From assembly GCA_031256015.1 (NCBI GenBank), contig JAIRRK010000135.1, forward strand, positions 1-8,917: a DNA stretch of 8,917 nucleotides. The letters run 5' to 3'. A program made the translations under genes and the position numbers. Origin of the DNA: Dysgonamonadaceae bacterium (GTDB lineage Bacteria; Bacteroidota; Bacteroidia; Bacteroidales; Azobacteroidaceae). Positions 1-8,790 of the stretch are shown here, piece by piece (position 1 is the stretch's first letter; each line of letters opens with the position of its first letter). The notes beneath the pieces were generated by a model. That model made no database searches, had not been told where the DNA came from, and was given only the letters and a program-made list of their open reading frames with translations.

Positions 1-758
1 GCAATATTGGCGTGAGAAACCTGATAATTATCATCATTTATAACAAAATCGCCTCTGTTTACGTCTTCATCGCCACCGAAATCTTTGAAACGTTCAATCC
101 AAGTCTCCGAACGAGGAAGCATTTTATTCATTGTTTCCGTCGGGACAAAACTTATTACGGCAAATAAAAGAGTAGCCAATATAACTCCGGCTAAAAGAAT
201 TTTTCCTAAATTTTTATACGAAATTTGTCCGACAAACATCATTAAGAAAATAATTCCGGCTAACATAATTGCCGTTGAACCATTATCGATAAAAATTATT
301 CCGCACGTTATTCCGGTTGCTATAATGAGCCATTTAAACATTTTGTTGTCATTCTCATCCGTTCTTTTACTTAACAATAATGCCGTGAATCCCACCAAAC
401 AGATTTTAGCAATTTCCGATGGTTGAAAGGTAATTCCCGCAATACTGATCCATCGGTAAGAGCCGTTAATCGGAGAGCCGAAAATTCGTGTTGCCACTAA
501 CAACAAGCAAGCAAATGGCAATATAATTCCTAACAGTTTAAAATATTTAGGCTTAATGGAATGAACAAAAACAACAATGCCCAAACCGGCTAAAAGAAAA
601 ATCGTATGACGAAGAATGGGACGCCAATAATCGGTACGAAAAGTTAATGTGCTGGATGCACTGTAAACTTCCACGATAGATATCAGGCAAAGGAACATAA
701 AAATCATCCAGATTACTCTATCGCCTCTGAATATTTTATTGATAAAATCGATTCCCAT
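1..758 (-). CDS. ftsW: FtsW, septal peptidoglycan glycosyltransferase (SEDS family), C-terminus missing
   Basis: FtsW is the multi-pass inner-membrane SEDS protein that polymerises lipid II into septal glycan strands together with the FtsI-type transpeptidase. The ATG at 758 starts a frame that stays open to the left edge, giving 252 complete codons of a protein that should be roughly 400 residues. The sequence begins MGIDFINKIFRGDRVIWM and is rich in hydrophobic membrane segments. Residues 98-104 read NGSYRWI and 112-115 QPSE, matching the conserved NGxxRWI...QPxE loop of SEDS proteins. The last residues seen, YQVSHANI (245-252), fit the YQ..hA.IAI segment that precedes the GxGxGxS loop. The catalytic aspartate expected in the following large loop lies outside the window. 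It starts 23 bp after the murD stop. RodA is the main alternative by family, but the position after murD supports FtsW. Confidence 0.95.
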   Translation of the reverse strand, partial: MGIDFINKIFRGDRVIWMIFMFLCLISIVEVYSASSTLTFRTDYWRPILRHTIFLLAGLGIVVFVHSIKPKYFKLLGIILPFACLLLVATRIFGSPINGSYRWISIAGITFQPSEIAKICLVGFTALLLSKRTDENDNKMFKWLIIATGITCGIIFIDNGSTAIMLAGIIFLMMFVGQISYKNLGKILLAGVILATLLFAVISFVPTETMNKMLPRSETWIERFKDFGGDEDVNRGDFVINDDNYQVSHANI

Positions 759-781
759 AATACTTCGTTTTCTTCTATTGA

Positions 782-2116
782 TTACAGTTTACAAACATTT
801 TCTTTGAATTGCCTTCCTCTATCTTCATAGTTTTCGAATAAGTCGAAACTGGCACAACAAGGAGATAATAAAACAACATCTCCTTTTTGAGCAATTCGAT
901 AAGCTTTAGTTACGGCTTCTTGCATTGATTCGGCTTCCTCTATGAGGTCTATTTTTCCATCGAAAAATGCATGAAGTTTCGAGTTGTCTTTTCCTAAAAA
1001 GATTAATGCTCTGCATTTTTCTTTGATTAAAGATTCTATTTCAGAATAATCATTTCCTTTATCGGTTCCTCCGATAATTAAAACTGTTTGCTTTTTCATA
1101 CTCTGAAGAGCGTACCAACAAGAATTGACATTCGTTGCCTTGGAGTCGTTGATATATTCAACTCCTTTCACACGAGCAACTTTCTCTAAACGATGCTCTA
1201 CTCCTTTAAAATCACTTAGCGATTCTCTGATTGTTTCATTTTTTATATCCAATAATTTAGCAGCGATTCCTGCCGCCAAAGAATTATACAAATTGTGAGT
1301 TCCGGTAAGTGCCACTAATTCTTCTTCCATTGTAAATATTCCGTTAGGTGTGTTTATTATTATTTTATTATTTTCCGTATACGCTTTGGCATCTATTTTC
1401 TTTTCTTTTGAAAAAGGATATAGATTCACCGTCGGCTGAATTTTCTTTATTTCTTTTGATATCATCGGGTCATCTAACCAATAAATAAAAGCATCTTCTT
1501 CTGTCTGATTTTGTAGTATTCGTAATTTCGAATCAATGTAATTTTGCATTTTGTAATCGTATCGATCCAAATGATCCGGAGTTATATTCAGCAAGATAGC
1601 AATATTCGCCTTGAAACGATACATTCCATCTAACTGAAAGCTACTTAATTCGATTACGTAATAATCGTAATTTTCTTCTGCTACTTGAAAGGCAAAACTA
1701 TTTCCAACATTTCCGGCCAAACCGACATTCAAACCTGCTTTTTTCAGCAGATGATAAATGAGCATTGTGGTGGTTGTTTTTCCGTTGCTTCCTGTTATAC
1801 AAATCAGTTTGGCGCGGGTATAACGAGAAGCAAATTCTATTTCGGAAATAACCGGAATGGCTTTTTCTTTTATCTTTTGAATCAAAGGAGCTTTGTCGGA
1901 AATTCCCGGACTTTTAATCACTTCTTTTGCATTTAAAATAAGTTCTTCCGAATGATTTTTCTCTTCATAAGGAATGTTATATCGATTTAGGAGATTTTTG
2001 TATTCAGACTTAATTTCAGATAAATCCGAAACAAAGACATCAAATCCTTGCTTTTTAGCTAAAACGGCAGCTCCTGCTCCGCTTTCTCCTGCTCCTAAAA
2101 TGACTATTCTTTCCAT
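782..2116 (-). CDS. murD: MurD, UDP-N-acetylmuramoyl-L-alanine--D-glutamate ligase
   Basis: MurD is the cytoplasmic ATP-dependent ligase that adds D-glutamate to UDP-MurNAc-L-Ala. With the ATG at 2116 it has 444 residues, normal for the family. An N-terminal Rossmann-like nucleotide domain starts immediately (MERIVILGAGESGAG, residues 1-15). The Mur-ligase P-loop GSNGKTTTT is at 109-117. HLDRY at 182-186 is followed by Lys197, which aligns with the carbamoylated lysine of E. coli MurD (K198). NDSKATN at 323-329 and SPCCASFD at 418-425 are typical of MurD. The frame is open upstream to an ATG at 2176, but that would add 20 residues without family resemblance and overlap the 3' end of mraY by 58 bp. 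The 2116 start leaves 2 bp after the mraY stop and places the glycine-rich motif at the N-terminus as expected. It sits inside the dcw operon between mraY and ftsW. Confidence 0.97.
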   Translation of the reverse strand: MERIVILGAGESGAGAAVLAKKQGFDVFVSDLSEIKSEYKNLLNRYNIPYEEKNHSEELILNAKEVIKSPGISDKAPLIQKIKEKAIPVISEIEFASRYTRAKLICITGSNGKTTTTMLIYHLLKKAGLNVGLAGNVGNSFAFQVAEENYDYYVIELSSFQLDGMYRFKANIAILLNITPDHLDRYDYKMQNYIDSKLRILQNQTEEDAFIYWLDDPMISKEIKKIQPTVNLYPFSKEKKIDAKAYTENNKIIINTPNGIFTMEEELVALTGTHNLYNSLAAGIAAKLLDIKNETIRESLSDFKGVEHRLEKVARVKGVEYINDSKATNVNSCWYALQSMKKQTVLIIGGTDKGNDYSEIESLIKEKCRALIFLGKDNSKLHAFFDGKIDLIEEAESMQEAVTKAYRIAQKGDVVLLSPCCASFDLFENYEDRGRQFKENVCKL

Positions 2117-2118
2117 AT

Positions 2119-3378
2119 TTATCTCATTTTTAATGTGGCGAGGGCAACAACAGCCAAAATAATTCCGATTAACCAAAAGCGAACAACTAATTTTGATTCG
2201 GGAACGGGCGCAATCGGATGTTGAATCAATACATTAGAATCGACATTCCCCGGTTTCTGAAAATGATGATGCAAAGGAGTACATTTAAATATTCTTTTCC
2301 CTCTTCCTGTTTTCTTTTTGGTATAACTGAAATACGATACTTGAATCATTACAGAAAGACTTTCTACAAGGAAAATTCCGCAAAGAATCGGTAATAATAA
2401 TTCTTTGTGAATGACAACCGCAAAAACAGCGATAATCCCTCCTAATGTCAATGATCCGGTATCTCCCATAAATACTTGCGCGGGAAAGGCATTGTACCAC
2501 AAAAAACCGATACAAGCTCCGATAAAAGCGGCGGCAAAAACCGCTAATTCTCCACTTCCCGGAATGTACATGATGTTCAGATAAGCTGCATATTCCAAAT
2601 GCGACGACACATAAGCTAATATTCCTAAGGCTACTCCGATAATTGCGGAAGTTCCCGCCGCCAAGCCATCCAATCCATCGGTTAAATTGGCTCCATTCGA
2701 TACTGCCGTGACTATGAAAATAGTTACAATGACAAAAAAGACCCAAGTGGCTGCCGTACGATATTTTACCGGGACAAACGACATCAAGTTTCTATAATCC
2801 AAATTGTTGTTTTTTACAAACGGAATCGTTGTTTGTGTGGATTTAATTTCCTGAGAATGGATTACTTCCGTTTTATCTCCTTCCTTGAGTATTTCGACAT
2901 TCTCGCGCATGACTGCATCAGGACTTAAATAAAGAGTCAGTCCGACAATTAAGCCTAAACCTACTTGAGCAACAATTTTTATTTTTCCGGATAACCCGTC
3001 CTTATCCTTTTTAATCACTTTGATATAATCATCAATAAATCCGAGAGTTCCTAACCAAAGAATTGTGATAACCATCAAAATAATATAGATATTGGATAAT
3101 CGGGCCAACAGTAAAACCGGAATCAGTATGGAAATAATGATTATTATTCCGCCCATAGTAGGAGTTCCTTTTTTTTGCAGTTGTCCTTCCAATTCAAGAT
3201 CGCGCACCGTTTCTCCGATTTGTTGTTTCTGCAGCCATCTGATAATTCTTTCTCCGATGAAAGTGGAAATAATTAATGAAAGAATCACCGCCATTGACGA
3301 ACGAAACGAAATGTATTGAAACATTCCGGCTCCGGGAATATCCAATTTATTAAGACAATCAAATAAGTCGTATAGCAT
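2119..3378 (-). CDS. mraY: MraY, phospho-N-acetylmuramoyl-pentapeptide-transferase
   Basis: MraY is the polytopic inner-membrane enzyme that transfers phospho-MurNAc-pentapeptide from UDP to undecaprenyl phosphate, making lipid I. The protein has 419 residues, against about 360 in E. coli. Signature residues are all present: GTPTMGG at 71-77, the Asp pair of GFIDDYIK at 116-117, [11 protein letters not shown] at 228-238, [12 protein letters not shown] at 303-314 and the HHH motif in TPLHHHF at 367-373. The extra length comes from two segments: a polar stretch around 153-200 (between two membrane helices) and about 16 residues after the HHH motif (378-393) before [10 protein letters not shown]. 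From memory, Bacteroides MraY has comparable extra segments, so these look lineage-specific and not like damage. It starts 10 bp after murE and ends 2 bp before murD. murF, which lies between murE and mraY in E. coli, is absent here. Confidence 0.97.
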   Translation of the reverse strand: MLYDLFDCLNKLDIPGAGMFQYISFRSSMAVILSLIISTFIGERIIRWLQKQQIGETVRDLELEGQLQKKGTPTMGGIIIIISILIPVLLLARLSNIYIILMVITILWLGTLGFIDDYIKVIKKDKDGLSGKIKIVAQVGLGLIVGLTLYLSPDAVMRENVEILKEGDKTEVIHSQEIKSTQTTIPFVKNNNLDYRNLMSFVPVKYRTAATWVFFVIVTIFIVTAVSNGANLTDGLDGLAAGTSAIIGVALGILAYVSSHLEYAAYLNIMYIPGSGELAVFAAAFIGACIGFLWYNAFPAQVFMGDTGSLTLGGIIAVFAVVIHKELLLPILCGIFLVESLSVMIQVSYFSYTKKKTGRGKRIFKCTPLHHHFQKPGNVDSNVLIQHPIAPVPESKLVVRFWLIGIILAVVALATLKMR

Positions 3379-3388
3379 TTCGGTATTT

Positions 3389-4846
3389 TTATGAGTTTTC
3401 TTTTAATATTGTTCTTACAATTTCTCTATCGTCAAAGTGATTTTTCACCCCTTTCACTTCTTGATAATCTTCGTGCCCTTTCCCGGCAATCAGAATAACA
3501 TCGCCGGTTTGAGCCAATAAACAAGCTGTTCGAATGGCTTCTTTCCGATCGGTAATACGAATTGCTTTTTTCATTTCATTCGAATCCAGTCCGGCAACCA
3601 TATCATCAATTATATCATCCGGTTCTTCAAAACGAGGATTATCGGAAGTTAAAATAACTCTATTGCTTAATCGCACCGATTCTTTCGCCATCAAAGGACG
3701 TTTTCCTTTATCTCGATTTCCTCCGCAACCAACAACTGTAATTATGTTTCCGTTTCCTCCCAATACTTCGTTTATTGCATTCAATACATTGGTTAAAGCA
3801 TCCGGAGTGTGAGCATAATCAACAATCGCAGTATATCCTTCGGGTGAGCGAATCGCTTCAAAACGGCCGGACACAGATTGAAGAGTGCTTAATAAAACAA
3901 TCACTTCATCTTGATTTTGCTTCAGTAGAACGGAAGCACCGTAAACAGCCAAAAGATTGTACGCATTAAATTTTCCTATAAATTGTGTCAAAACTTCAAT
4001 TCCATTAATCGTCATTAATGTTCCATCGAAATGCGATTCAAGTATTTTCCCTTTAAAATCGGCCAACGACGAAAGTGAATAGGTATATTTTTCCGCTTTT
4101 GTGTTTTGAAGCATAAACATTCCGTTTTTATCGTCTTTATTAATCAAGGCAAAAGCATCGCTCGGAAGCAAATCAAAAAACTCTTTTTTTGTATCTCGGT
4201 ATGCATCCAAAGTACGATGAAAATCCAAATGGTCACGTGTCAGGTTGGTGAATATTCCTCCTTTGAAACGCAAACCGCTTATCCGCTTTTGTGCAATGGC
4301 ATGAGAACTGACTTCCATAAATGCATAATCGCATCCGGCATCAACCATTTCTTTTAACAATCGATTCAATTCGACAGCATCGGGAGTAGTATGTGTGGCG
4401 GGAATAATTTTTTCGTCAATAAAATTGTTTACGGTAGAAAGTAGTCCGACTTTATATCCTGATTTTTTAAATATCGTACACAAAAGAGTTGCGACGGTTG
4501 TTTTTCCGTTTGTTCCGGTTACTCCAATTAAAAGGAGCTTTTTTGAAGGTTCTCCGTTCCAAAACGAAGCAATTTTTCCTAAAGCATCGCTGCTGTCCGC
4601 AACTTGAATATAGGTGACGTTTTCATCTGTTTTTTCGGGAATAGATTCACAAACAACAACAGAAGCTCCATTCTGAATCGCTTTTTCAATAAAAGAGTGT
4701 CCATCCGATTGCAGTCCTTTTACCGCAACAAATAAGAAATCTTTTTCTATTTTGCGGGAGTCGGAATGGATTCCTTTTATATCACCATCCTGCTTTCCTG
4801 TCACTTTCACAGGAGATAAAAAATTGATGAAATCGGTTGTTTTCAT
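3389..4846 (-). CDS. murE: MurE, UDP-N-acetylmuramoyl-tripeptide synthetase, probably meso-diaminopimelate-adding
   Basis: MurE adds the third amino acid to UDP-MurNAc-L-Ala-D-Glu in the cytoplasm. The protein has 485 residues, the usual size. The N-terminal UDP-MurNAc-binding domain contains [18 protein letters not shown] (27-44). The ATP-binding P-loop [10 protein letters not shown] is at 108-117, followed by the substrate-binding THTTPD at 151-156. HLDFH at 206-210 is followed by Lys220, which aligns with the carbamoylated lysine of E. coli MurE (K224). The C-terminal domain has DYAHTPDAL (343-351), [12 protein letters not shown] (373-384), DNPR at 402-405 and GKGHEDYQ at 455-462. DNPR is the established specificity motif of meso-DAP-adding enzymes, in contrast to the lysine-adding type, so I infer DAP-type peptidoglycan. 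The ATG at 4846 is 8 bp after the ftsI stop, and the mraY start follows 10 bp after its own stop. The upstream bases are A/T-rich with no Shine-Dalgarno. Confidence 0.97.
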   Translation of the reverse strand: MKTTDFINFLSPVKVTGKQDGDIKGIHSDSRKIEKDFLFVAVKGLQSDGHSFIEKAIQNGASVVVCESIPEKTDENVTYIQVADSSDALGKIASFWNGEPSKKLLLIGVTGTNGKTTVATLLCTIFKKSGYKVGLLSTVNNFIDEKIIPATHTTPDAVELNRLLKEMVDAGCDYAFMEVSSHAIAQKRISGLRFKGGIFTNLTRDHLDFHRTLDAYRDTKKEFFDLLPSDAFALINKDDKNGMFMLQNTKAEKYTYSLSSLADFKGKILESHFDGTLMTINGIEVLTQFIGKFNAYNLLAVYGASVLLKQNQDEVIVLLSTLQSVSGRFEAIRSPEGYTAIVDYAHTPDALTNVLNAINEVLGGNGNIITVVGCGGNRDKGKRPLMAKESVRLSNRVILTSDNPRFEEPDDIIDDMVAGLDSNEMKKAIRITDRKEAIRTACLLAQTGDVILIAGKGHEDYQEVKGVKNHFDDREIVRTILKENS

Positions 4847-4854
4847 AAGATAAA

Positions 4855-7041
4855 CTATTTTAATAATAACGTTATCGTTTGTCCTTTATTGACTTTATTT
4901 CCCGGACTGATTGACTGAGAATTTACACTTCCTTTACCGGATATATGTACTTTAAGTCCTAAATTCTCCAAAACATAAATTGCATCCTTCGCGCCCATTC
5001 CTTTTACATCCGGAATTGTTTTGTCAGAAAAGTCACGGCCTTTCAGTAAGAGTCTGTCTTCTTCCGAATTGGAGGTGATCCATTTTGCTCCTGATTGTTC
5101 TTCATTATATTCAATATCCAAATTCCTCAACGCTAATAAAGAACTCTCTTTCAATCCATTTTTCACAGCGGGAAGTACAGGATGAATCGTATCTACAGGA
5201 AATGTTTTTTCGGTATATATCATGTTTTTCGCATACACTTCTTCTGCGATGCTTTTGAATACCGAGCCACACATCCATCCGCCGGAAGGAGGTCCGTTCC
5301 GCGGTTTACGAATAACAACTATCATCGAATATTTCGGATTGTCGGACGGGAAATATCCACAGAAAGAAACTTGGTGAGATAAACCTTCGGCCCGGTAACC
5401 GGAAGAGCCTTGAGAAAGTTGAGCGGTTCCGGTTTTTCCGGCAATACGCACTTTATCCGAATAAGCCGGTTTTCCCGTTCCGTCCTTTGTATTCACCACG
5501 TCGTCTAACATTTGACGAATCGCGGATAATGTTTTCGAAGAGCAGATTTTCTCGTTTACTATCGGTGCTTTTTTCCTTTCAATGACTTTCCCGTTTTCTT
5601 GAATCTCCTTCACGAATATCGGTTTTATTAATTTTCCGTTATTTGCAATGGCATTGAAGAATGTCAAAGTATAAATAGGAGGTATTTGTGTTTCATATCC
5701 GAATGACATCCAAGGGAGAGTGGATTTTGACCAATATTGAACATTCGTATCTTTCGGGTGACGAATACGAGGAACACCATATCCGGGGATTTCCAAATTC
5801 ATATCTTTTTGAAATCCTATTTTCCTGATTCCGTCCACGAATCGTCCCGGATTATCGCCATAAGCTCTCATTATCAATCGGGCAACTCCGATATTAGAGG
5901 AATAACGAATACTTTTTGCGGCCGTTATCATTCCGTATCCTCCTCGATTAGCATTGTGGTCTTTCAAGGTTTGTCCGGCTATTTGAACAACGCCATTTTC
6001 CGTATCTACCGAATCTTCAGGATGAATGGCTTCATCTTCCAAAGCCACCATCATTGAAACAACTTTGAACGTAGATCCGGGTTCACTCAGGTCGGAAACG
6101 GCATAATTTTTTGTTTCGCCCCAAACGCCTTCTCGTATTCGGCCCATATTGGTAATCGCCTTGATTTCTCCGGTTGCTGTTTCCATAACAACAGCAGTGC
6201 CCGATTCGGCATCTATTTCTTTAAGTTTACTAAGTAATGCTTTTTCGGTAATATCCTGAATATCAATATTAATTGTAGAGATTATATCTTTTCCGTTTAT
6301 CGGTCTCATGTCAATTACATCAATAAATCGGCCATTCACTTTTCGACGTGTACTGGTACCTTCTTCTCCTCTTAACAACGAATCGTAATGACATTCCAAT
6401 CCGTTTTTTCCACCTTTGTCGAATTCTCCATAAATATCTCCGATTGTCCGAGAGGCCAAAGTTCCATAAGGTTTTGTGCGAGTAACAAATTCTTTTTTGT
6501 ATAAGCCGGATTTATAGATTCCTTTTTCAAAATAAGGCATTTCCCTGATTGTTTTCCATTGAATATAGTTTACATCATGAGTCAATAACCGATATTCTCT
6601 GTTTTTCTTGGCATTTTTATTTCCTCTTTTAATTTGATTGGCTGTTTGTTCCCGCATATTCCAACCTCTCATAATGTGATTTTCGTAATAAGAGGCCGAT
6701 TTTTGCGGAAACATCTTATTTAATTCAATTGAAAGCGGTTTCACGTATTTTTTCAAGGTATCGGGACTGATTCCTTCTGCCCAAAAATCAAGATACAGTC
6801 GGTAACGTGATTCTGTAGTTGCCATTAACTCGTAGTTATCGGAATAAATATTTCCTCGTGTTGCCGGGACTTTTATATTCGGTTTAACTTGTTTTTCTCC
6901 CAATTTTCTCCAAGCATTACCATCCACGAACGAGACAGTGCAGGCTTTCCCGAAAATAAGTACCGCTACAATTATCACCAGGGCGGCAATAATGAAGTAA
7001 CAAGATATTATTTTTTTATTTAGAGATAATTCGGAAGACAT
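4855..7041 (-). CDS. ftsI: FtsI-type division transpeptidase (class B penicillin-binding protein) with C-terminal PASTA domain
   Basis: This is a class B penicillin-binding protein that crosslinks septal peptidoglycan; it is anchored in the inner membrane and acts in the periplasm. It has 728 residues. One N-terminal membrane segment (about 11-31) is followed by the dimerisation/pedestal domain, starting with the family motif [11 protein letters not shown] (59-69). The transpeptidase domain carries all three catalytic motifs: S323-T-F-K326 (nucleophile Ser323), S381-S-N383 and K536-T-G538. Residues about 671-728 form one PASTA domain ([14 protein letters not shown]...). E. coli FtsI lacks PASTA and is shorter, so the architecture resembles SpoVD/PBP2x-type proteins; similar PASTA-tailed proteins are, from memory, usual in Bacteroidota dcw clusters. 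It lies 24 bp after the ftsL-like gene and 8 bp before murE. FtsW in the same operon is its likely polymerase partner. The ATG at 7041 places the membrane anchor correctly. Confidence 0.95.
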   Translation of the reverse strand: MSSELSLNKKIISCYFIIAALVIIVAVLIFGKACTVSFVDGNAWRKLGEKQVKPNIKVPATRGNIYSDNYELMATTESRYRLYLDFWAEGISPDTLKKYVKPLSIELNKMFPQKSASYYENHIMRGWNMREQTANQIKRGNKNAKKNREYRLLTHDVNYIQWKTIREMPYFEKGIYKSGLYKKEFVTRTKPYGTLASRTIGDIYGEFDKGGKNGLECHYDSLLRGEEGTSTRRKVNGRFIDVIDMRPINGKDIISTINIDIQDITEKALLSKLKEIDAESGTAVVMETATGEIKAITNMGRIREGVWGETKNYAVSDLSEPGSTFKVVSMMVALEDEAIHPEDSVDTENGVVQIAGQTLKDHNANRGGYGMITAAKSIRYSSNIGVARLIMRAYGDNPGRFVDGIRKIGFQKDMNLEIPGYGVPRIRHPKDTNVQYWSKSTLPWMSFGYETQIPPIYTLTFFNAIANNGKLIKPIFVKEIQENGKVIERKKAPIVNEKICSSKTLSAIRQMLDDVVNTKDGTGKPAYSDKVRIAGKTGTAQLSQGSSGYRAEGLSHQVSFCGYFPSDNPKYSMIVVIRKPRNGPPSGGWMCGSVFKSIAEEVYAKNMIYTEKTFPVDTIHPVLPAVKNGLKESSLLALRNLDIEYNEEQSGAKWITSNSEEDRLLLKGRDFSDKTIPDVKGMGAKDAIYVLENLGLKVHISGKGSVNSQSISPGNKVNKGQTITLLLK

Positions 7042-7065
7042 AATTCACAACATATAATTAAATTT

Positions 7066-7398
7066 TTAGTCCTCTATGATAAAAGCCGGAGTTGTAGGAC
7101 TAGCTAAATCTATTCCTTTTTTCCCCAGTAGAACTTCAATCTGAGATTGACGACTACTTGATGTTAATCGGGTTGAAATAACCAGATTCTCGTATTTGAC
7201 ATCACGTAATTCTGCCTTTAAGTCTTCAATTTGAGTCAACTTTTTCTGACAAGAATAACCGTTACTGATAAAAATAATAAACAAAATAACAACAAGAATA
7301 AGCAGTTTCGATTGTTTAATAACAAAATCTTCTTTGAGTATTTCCCCGCCGAAGAAATACTGCCAAAAATTTTTCTTTCTGTTCGACTCTTTTTCCAT
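7066..7398 (-). CDS. ftsL: FtsL-like small bitopic division protein
   Basis: This 110-residue protein has the topology of FtsL. A basic and aromatic cytoplasmic N-terminus (MEKESNRKKNFWQYFF) is followed by one membrane segment (about 32-48, LLILVVILFIIFISNGY). A periplasmic stretch then has coiled-coil character (about 50-90, with KKLTQIEDLKAELRDVKYENL), and a short tail ends in FIIED. FtsL proteins are known to join FtsB and FtsQ to form a complex that activates FtsW-FtsI. Sequence conservation in this family is poor, so the call rests on size, topology and position between rsmH and ftsI, where ftsL lies in most dcw clusters. It starts 3 bp after the rsmH stop. Unlike E. coli FtsL (about 120 residues, mostly periplasmic), the cytoplasmic part is comparatively long, about 30 residues. 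Another small divisome protein in the same slot cannot be excluded. Confidence 0.8.
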   Translation of the reverse strand: MEKESNRKKNFWQYFFGGEILKEDFVIKQSKLLILVVILFIIFISNGYSCQKKLTQIEDLKAELRDVKYENLVISTRLTSSSRQSQIEVLLGKKGIDLASPTTPAFIIED

Positions 7399-7401
7399 CT
7401 T

Positions 7402-8307
7402 CTATTTTTTCTTAGCTATTCTCAATTTTGCACTTCTTGATCGCGGATTATTTTCTATTTCTTCTTGACTCGGAACGATTACTTTGTTATTAATCAATTG
7501 AAAAGGCGATTGAACATTTCCGAAAAAATCTTTTTCTATTTTTCCTTCGAAATTGCCTGATTTAAGAAAATTTTTCACCAATCTGTCTTCCAATGAATGA
7601 TACGTTATAACGACTAATCGCCCTTCCGGATTTAACAGTTGTTCTGCTTGTCGAAGCATTTCTTTCAAAGCCTCCATTTCTTCATTCACTTCAATTCGCA
7701 ATGCTTGAAATGCCTGAGCCAAGCATTTTTTTTCTTTTCCGAAGAACGGATTTAATATCTCCAAAAAATCGGAAGTCGTCTTGATTTGATTTTCTTCTCT
7801 TTGATTTACTACGGCTTGTGCAATTGCGCGTGCATTCCGTAATTCACCAAAAAAATAAAACACATCGGATAATGCTTCTTTCGAATAAGTATTCAAAACA
7901 TCGGCTGCTGTTTTCTCTGCTTTTTTATTCATCCGCATATCCAATTTACTTTCGAACCGGAAAGAAAATCCCCGCTCTTGATCATCGAAATGATGGGAAG
8001 AAACTCCTAAATCCGCTAATAATCCATCCATTTTTTCGACGCCGTGCCAATCCATAAAATTTGACAAATATCGAAAATTGCCACGAATAAAAGTGAGTCT
8101 GGCATCCGGCACGATATTTTTTTCCGTATCCTCGTCTTGATCGAAAACGTATAATCGTCCTTTCTCTCCCAAGAGACTCAATATTTTTCTCGAATGTCCG
8201 CCGCCTCCAAAAGTAACATCGACGTATATCCCGTCGGGAGAGATATTTAGTCCATTAACACTTTCTTCCAAAAGCACCGGAATATGATATGTAAAATCTT
8301 CTTTCAT
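7402..8307 (-). CDS. rsmH: RsmH (MraW), 16S rRNA (cytosine(1402)-N4)-methyltransferase
   Basis: RsmH is the SAM-dependent methyltransferase that modifies N4 of C1402 in the decoding centre of 16S rRNA. The protein has 301 residues, close to the family norm. The N-terminal HIPVLLEESVNGL (8-20) is typical. The SAM-binding motif VDVTFGGGGHS is at 29-39, the acidic FDQDED at 55-60 and DLGVSSHHFD at 99-108. The family motifs ERGFSFR (111-117), ALRIEVNEE (202-210), YHSLEDR (236-242) and NPRSRSAKLR (287-296) are all present. The helical insertion domain lies between about 120 and 200. Its ATG (8307-8305) overlaps the mraZ TGA (8306-8304) as ATGA, which suggests translational coupling. It is the second gene of the operon, as in most bacteria with a dcw cluster. 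Confidence 0.97.
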   Translation of the reverse strand: MKEDFTYHIPVLLEESVNGLNISPDGIYVDVTFGGGGHSRKILSLLGEKGRLYVFDQDEDTEKNIVPDARLTFIRGNFRYLSNFMDWHGVEKMDGLLADLGVSSHHFDDQERGFSFRFESKLDMRMNKKAEKTAADVLNTYSKEALSDVFYFFGELRNARAIAQAVVNQREENQIKTTSDFLEILNPFFGKEKKCLAQAFQALRIEVNEEMEALKEMLRQAEQLLNPEGRLVVITYHSLEDRLVKNFLKSGNFEGKIEKDFFGNVQSPFQLINNKVIVPSQEEIENNPRSRSAKLRIAKKK

Positions 8308-8753
8308 CGGCTTAATAAGCGCGCTGCACTTTCTTTGAATGTTTCGGAGTCCAGCAGCGGTTTCTCCAATTTATTGCGATCCCAAATTTCAAAAACATCG
8401 TCCATTCCAAGGAAACGAACTTCTTTGGAGAGATTGATTTTCTGCAAATACCGTTTGGGAATTAAAATACGTCCGTTCGAGTCCATTTCCAAAACCTCGC
8501 TATCCATCACAAACTGTCGGTAAAATTGCTGATGTTCCTCGTTATAGCGATTCAGCTTTTCACGCAAGCGATTCAATTCTGCTTCCCAGCTTTGCTTCGG
8601 ATACAAAACCAAACATTCCTGATAAATATCTTTACGCATCATAAGATGCTCTCCTTCTCCTTTTTGAAGGATTTTGCGAAATGCGGCAGGCACAAAGACT
8701 CGCCCTTTCACATCCATTTTTGCATCTATACTTCCCGTAAATCTACCCGTCAT
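8304..8753 (-). CDS. mraZ: MraZ, transcriptional regulator of the dcw operon
   Basis: MraZ is a ring-forming DNA-binding protein with two AbrB-like (SpoVT/MraZ) half-domains. In E. coli it represses its own dcw promoter. The protein has 149 residues, the usual size. Both copies of the family DxxxR signature are visible: D14-VKG-R18, followed by VFVPAAFR, and D91-SNG-R95, followed by ILIPKRY. This duplicated arrangement is the hallmark of MraZ. Residues 53-82 between the halves are charged and helical in character. It is the first gene of the operon, overlaps rsmH by 4 bp, and is preceded by three box-like repeats that are the likely target of its own product. The upstream bases next to the ATG (AACAAAA) have no Shine-Dalgarno, as is common in Bacteroidota. 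Confidence 0.97.
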   Translation of the reverse strand: MTGRFTGSIDAKMDVKGRVFVPAAFRKILQKGEGEHLMMRKDIYQECLVLYPKQSWEAELNRLREKLNRYNEEHQQFYRQFVMDSEVLEMDSNGRILIPKRYLQKINLSKEVRFLGMDDVFEIWDRNKLEKPLLDSETFKESAARLLSR

Positions 8754-8790
8754 TTTTGTTAAAATATTCTTTTATAGCGTAAAAGTACAT
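8743..8790 (-). other. Candidate short upstream reading frame overlapping the mraZ start
   Basis: An ATG at 8790 begins a 15-codon frame (MYFYAIKEYFNKNDG) that ends with TAG at 8745-8743, so it overlaps the first 11 bp of mraZ in another frame. The G-rich MraZ boxes sit directly in front of this ATG (GTGGGGAATTATG) and could act as a fortuitous Shine-Dalgarno. If translated, it would end within mraZ and could influence mraZ initiation. There is no evidence of conservation from this window, and it may be chance. Confidence 0.2.

Noticed and set aside
85..426. 113-codon open frame on the plus strand opposite ftsW
   Set aside because: It lies wholly antisense to a clearly conserved membrane protein and its translation shows no recognisable domain; it is a shadow of the coding strand.
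2117..2176. Upstream in-frame ATG that would lengthen MurD by 20 residues and overlap mraY
   Set aside because: The extra residues have no family resemblance and would put sequence ahead of the N-terminal nucleotide-binding motif; the ATG at 2116, 2 bp after the mraY stop, fits family length and operon spacing.
2285..2746. 153-codon minus-strand frame inside mraY
   Set aside because: It is an alternative frame of mraY with an unnatural Cys/Arg/Ser-rich composition, while the mraY frame carries all catalytic motifs.
7045..7053. ATG TTG TGA two-codon frame just before the ftsI start
   Set aside because: Too short to be meaningful; a chance occurrence in the 24-bp AT-rich spacer.
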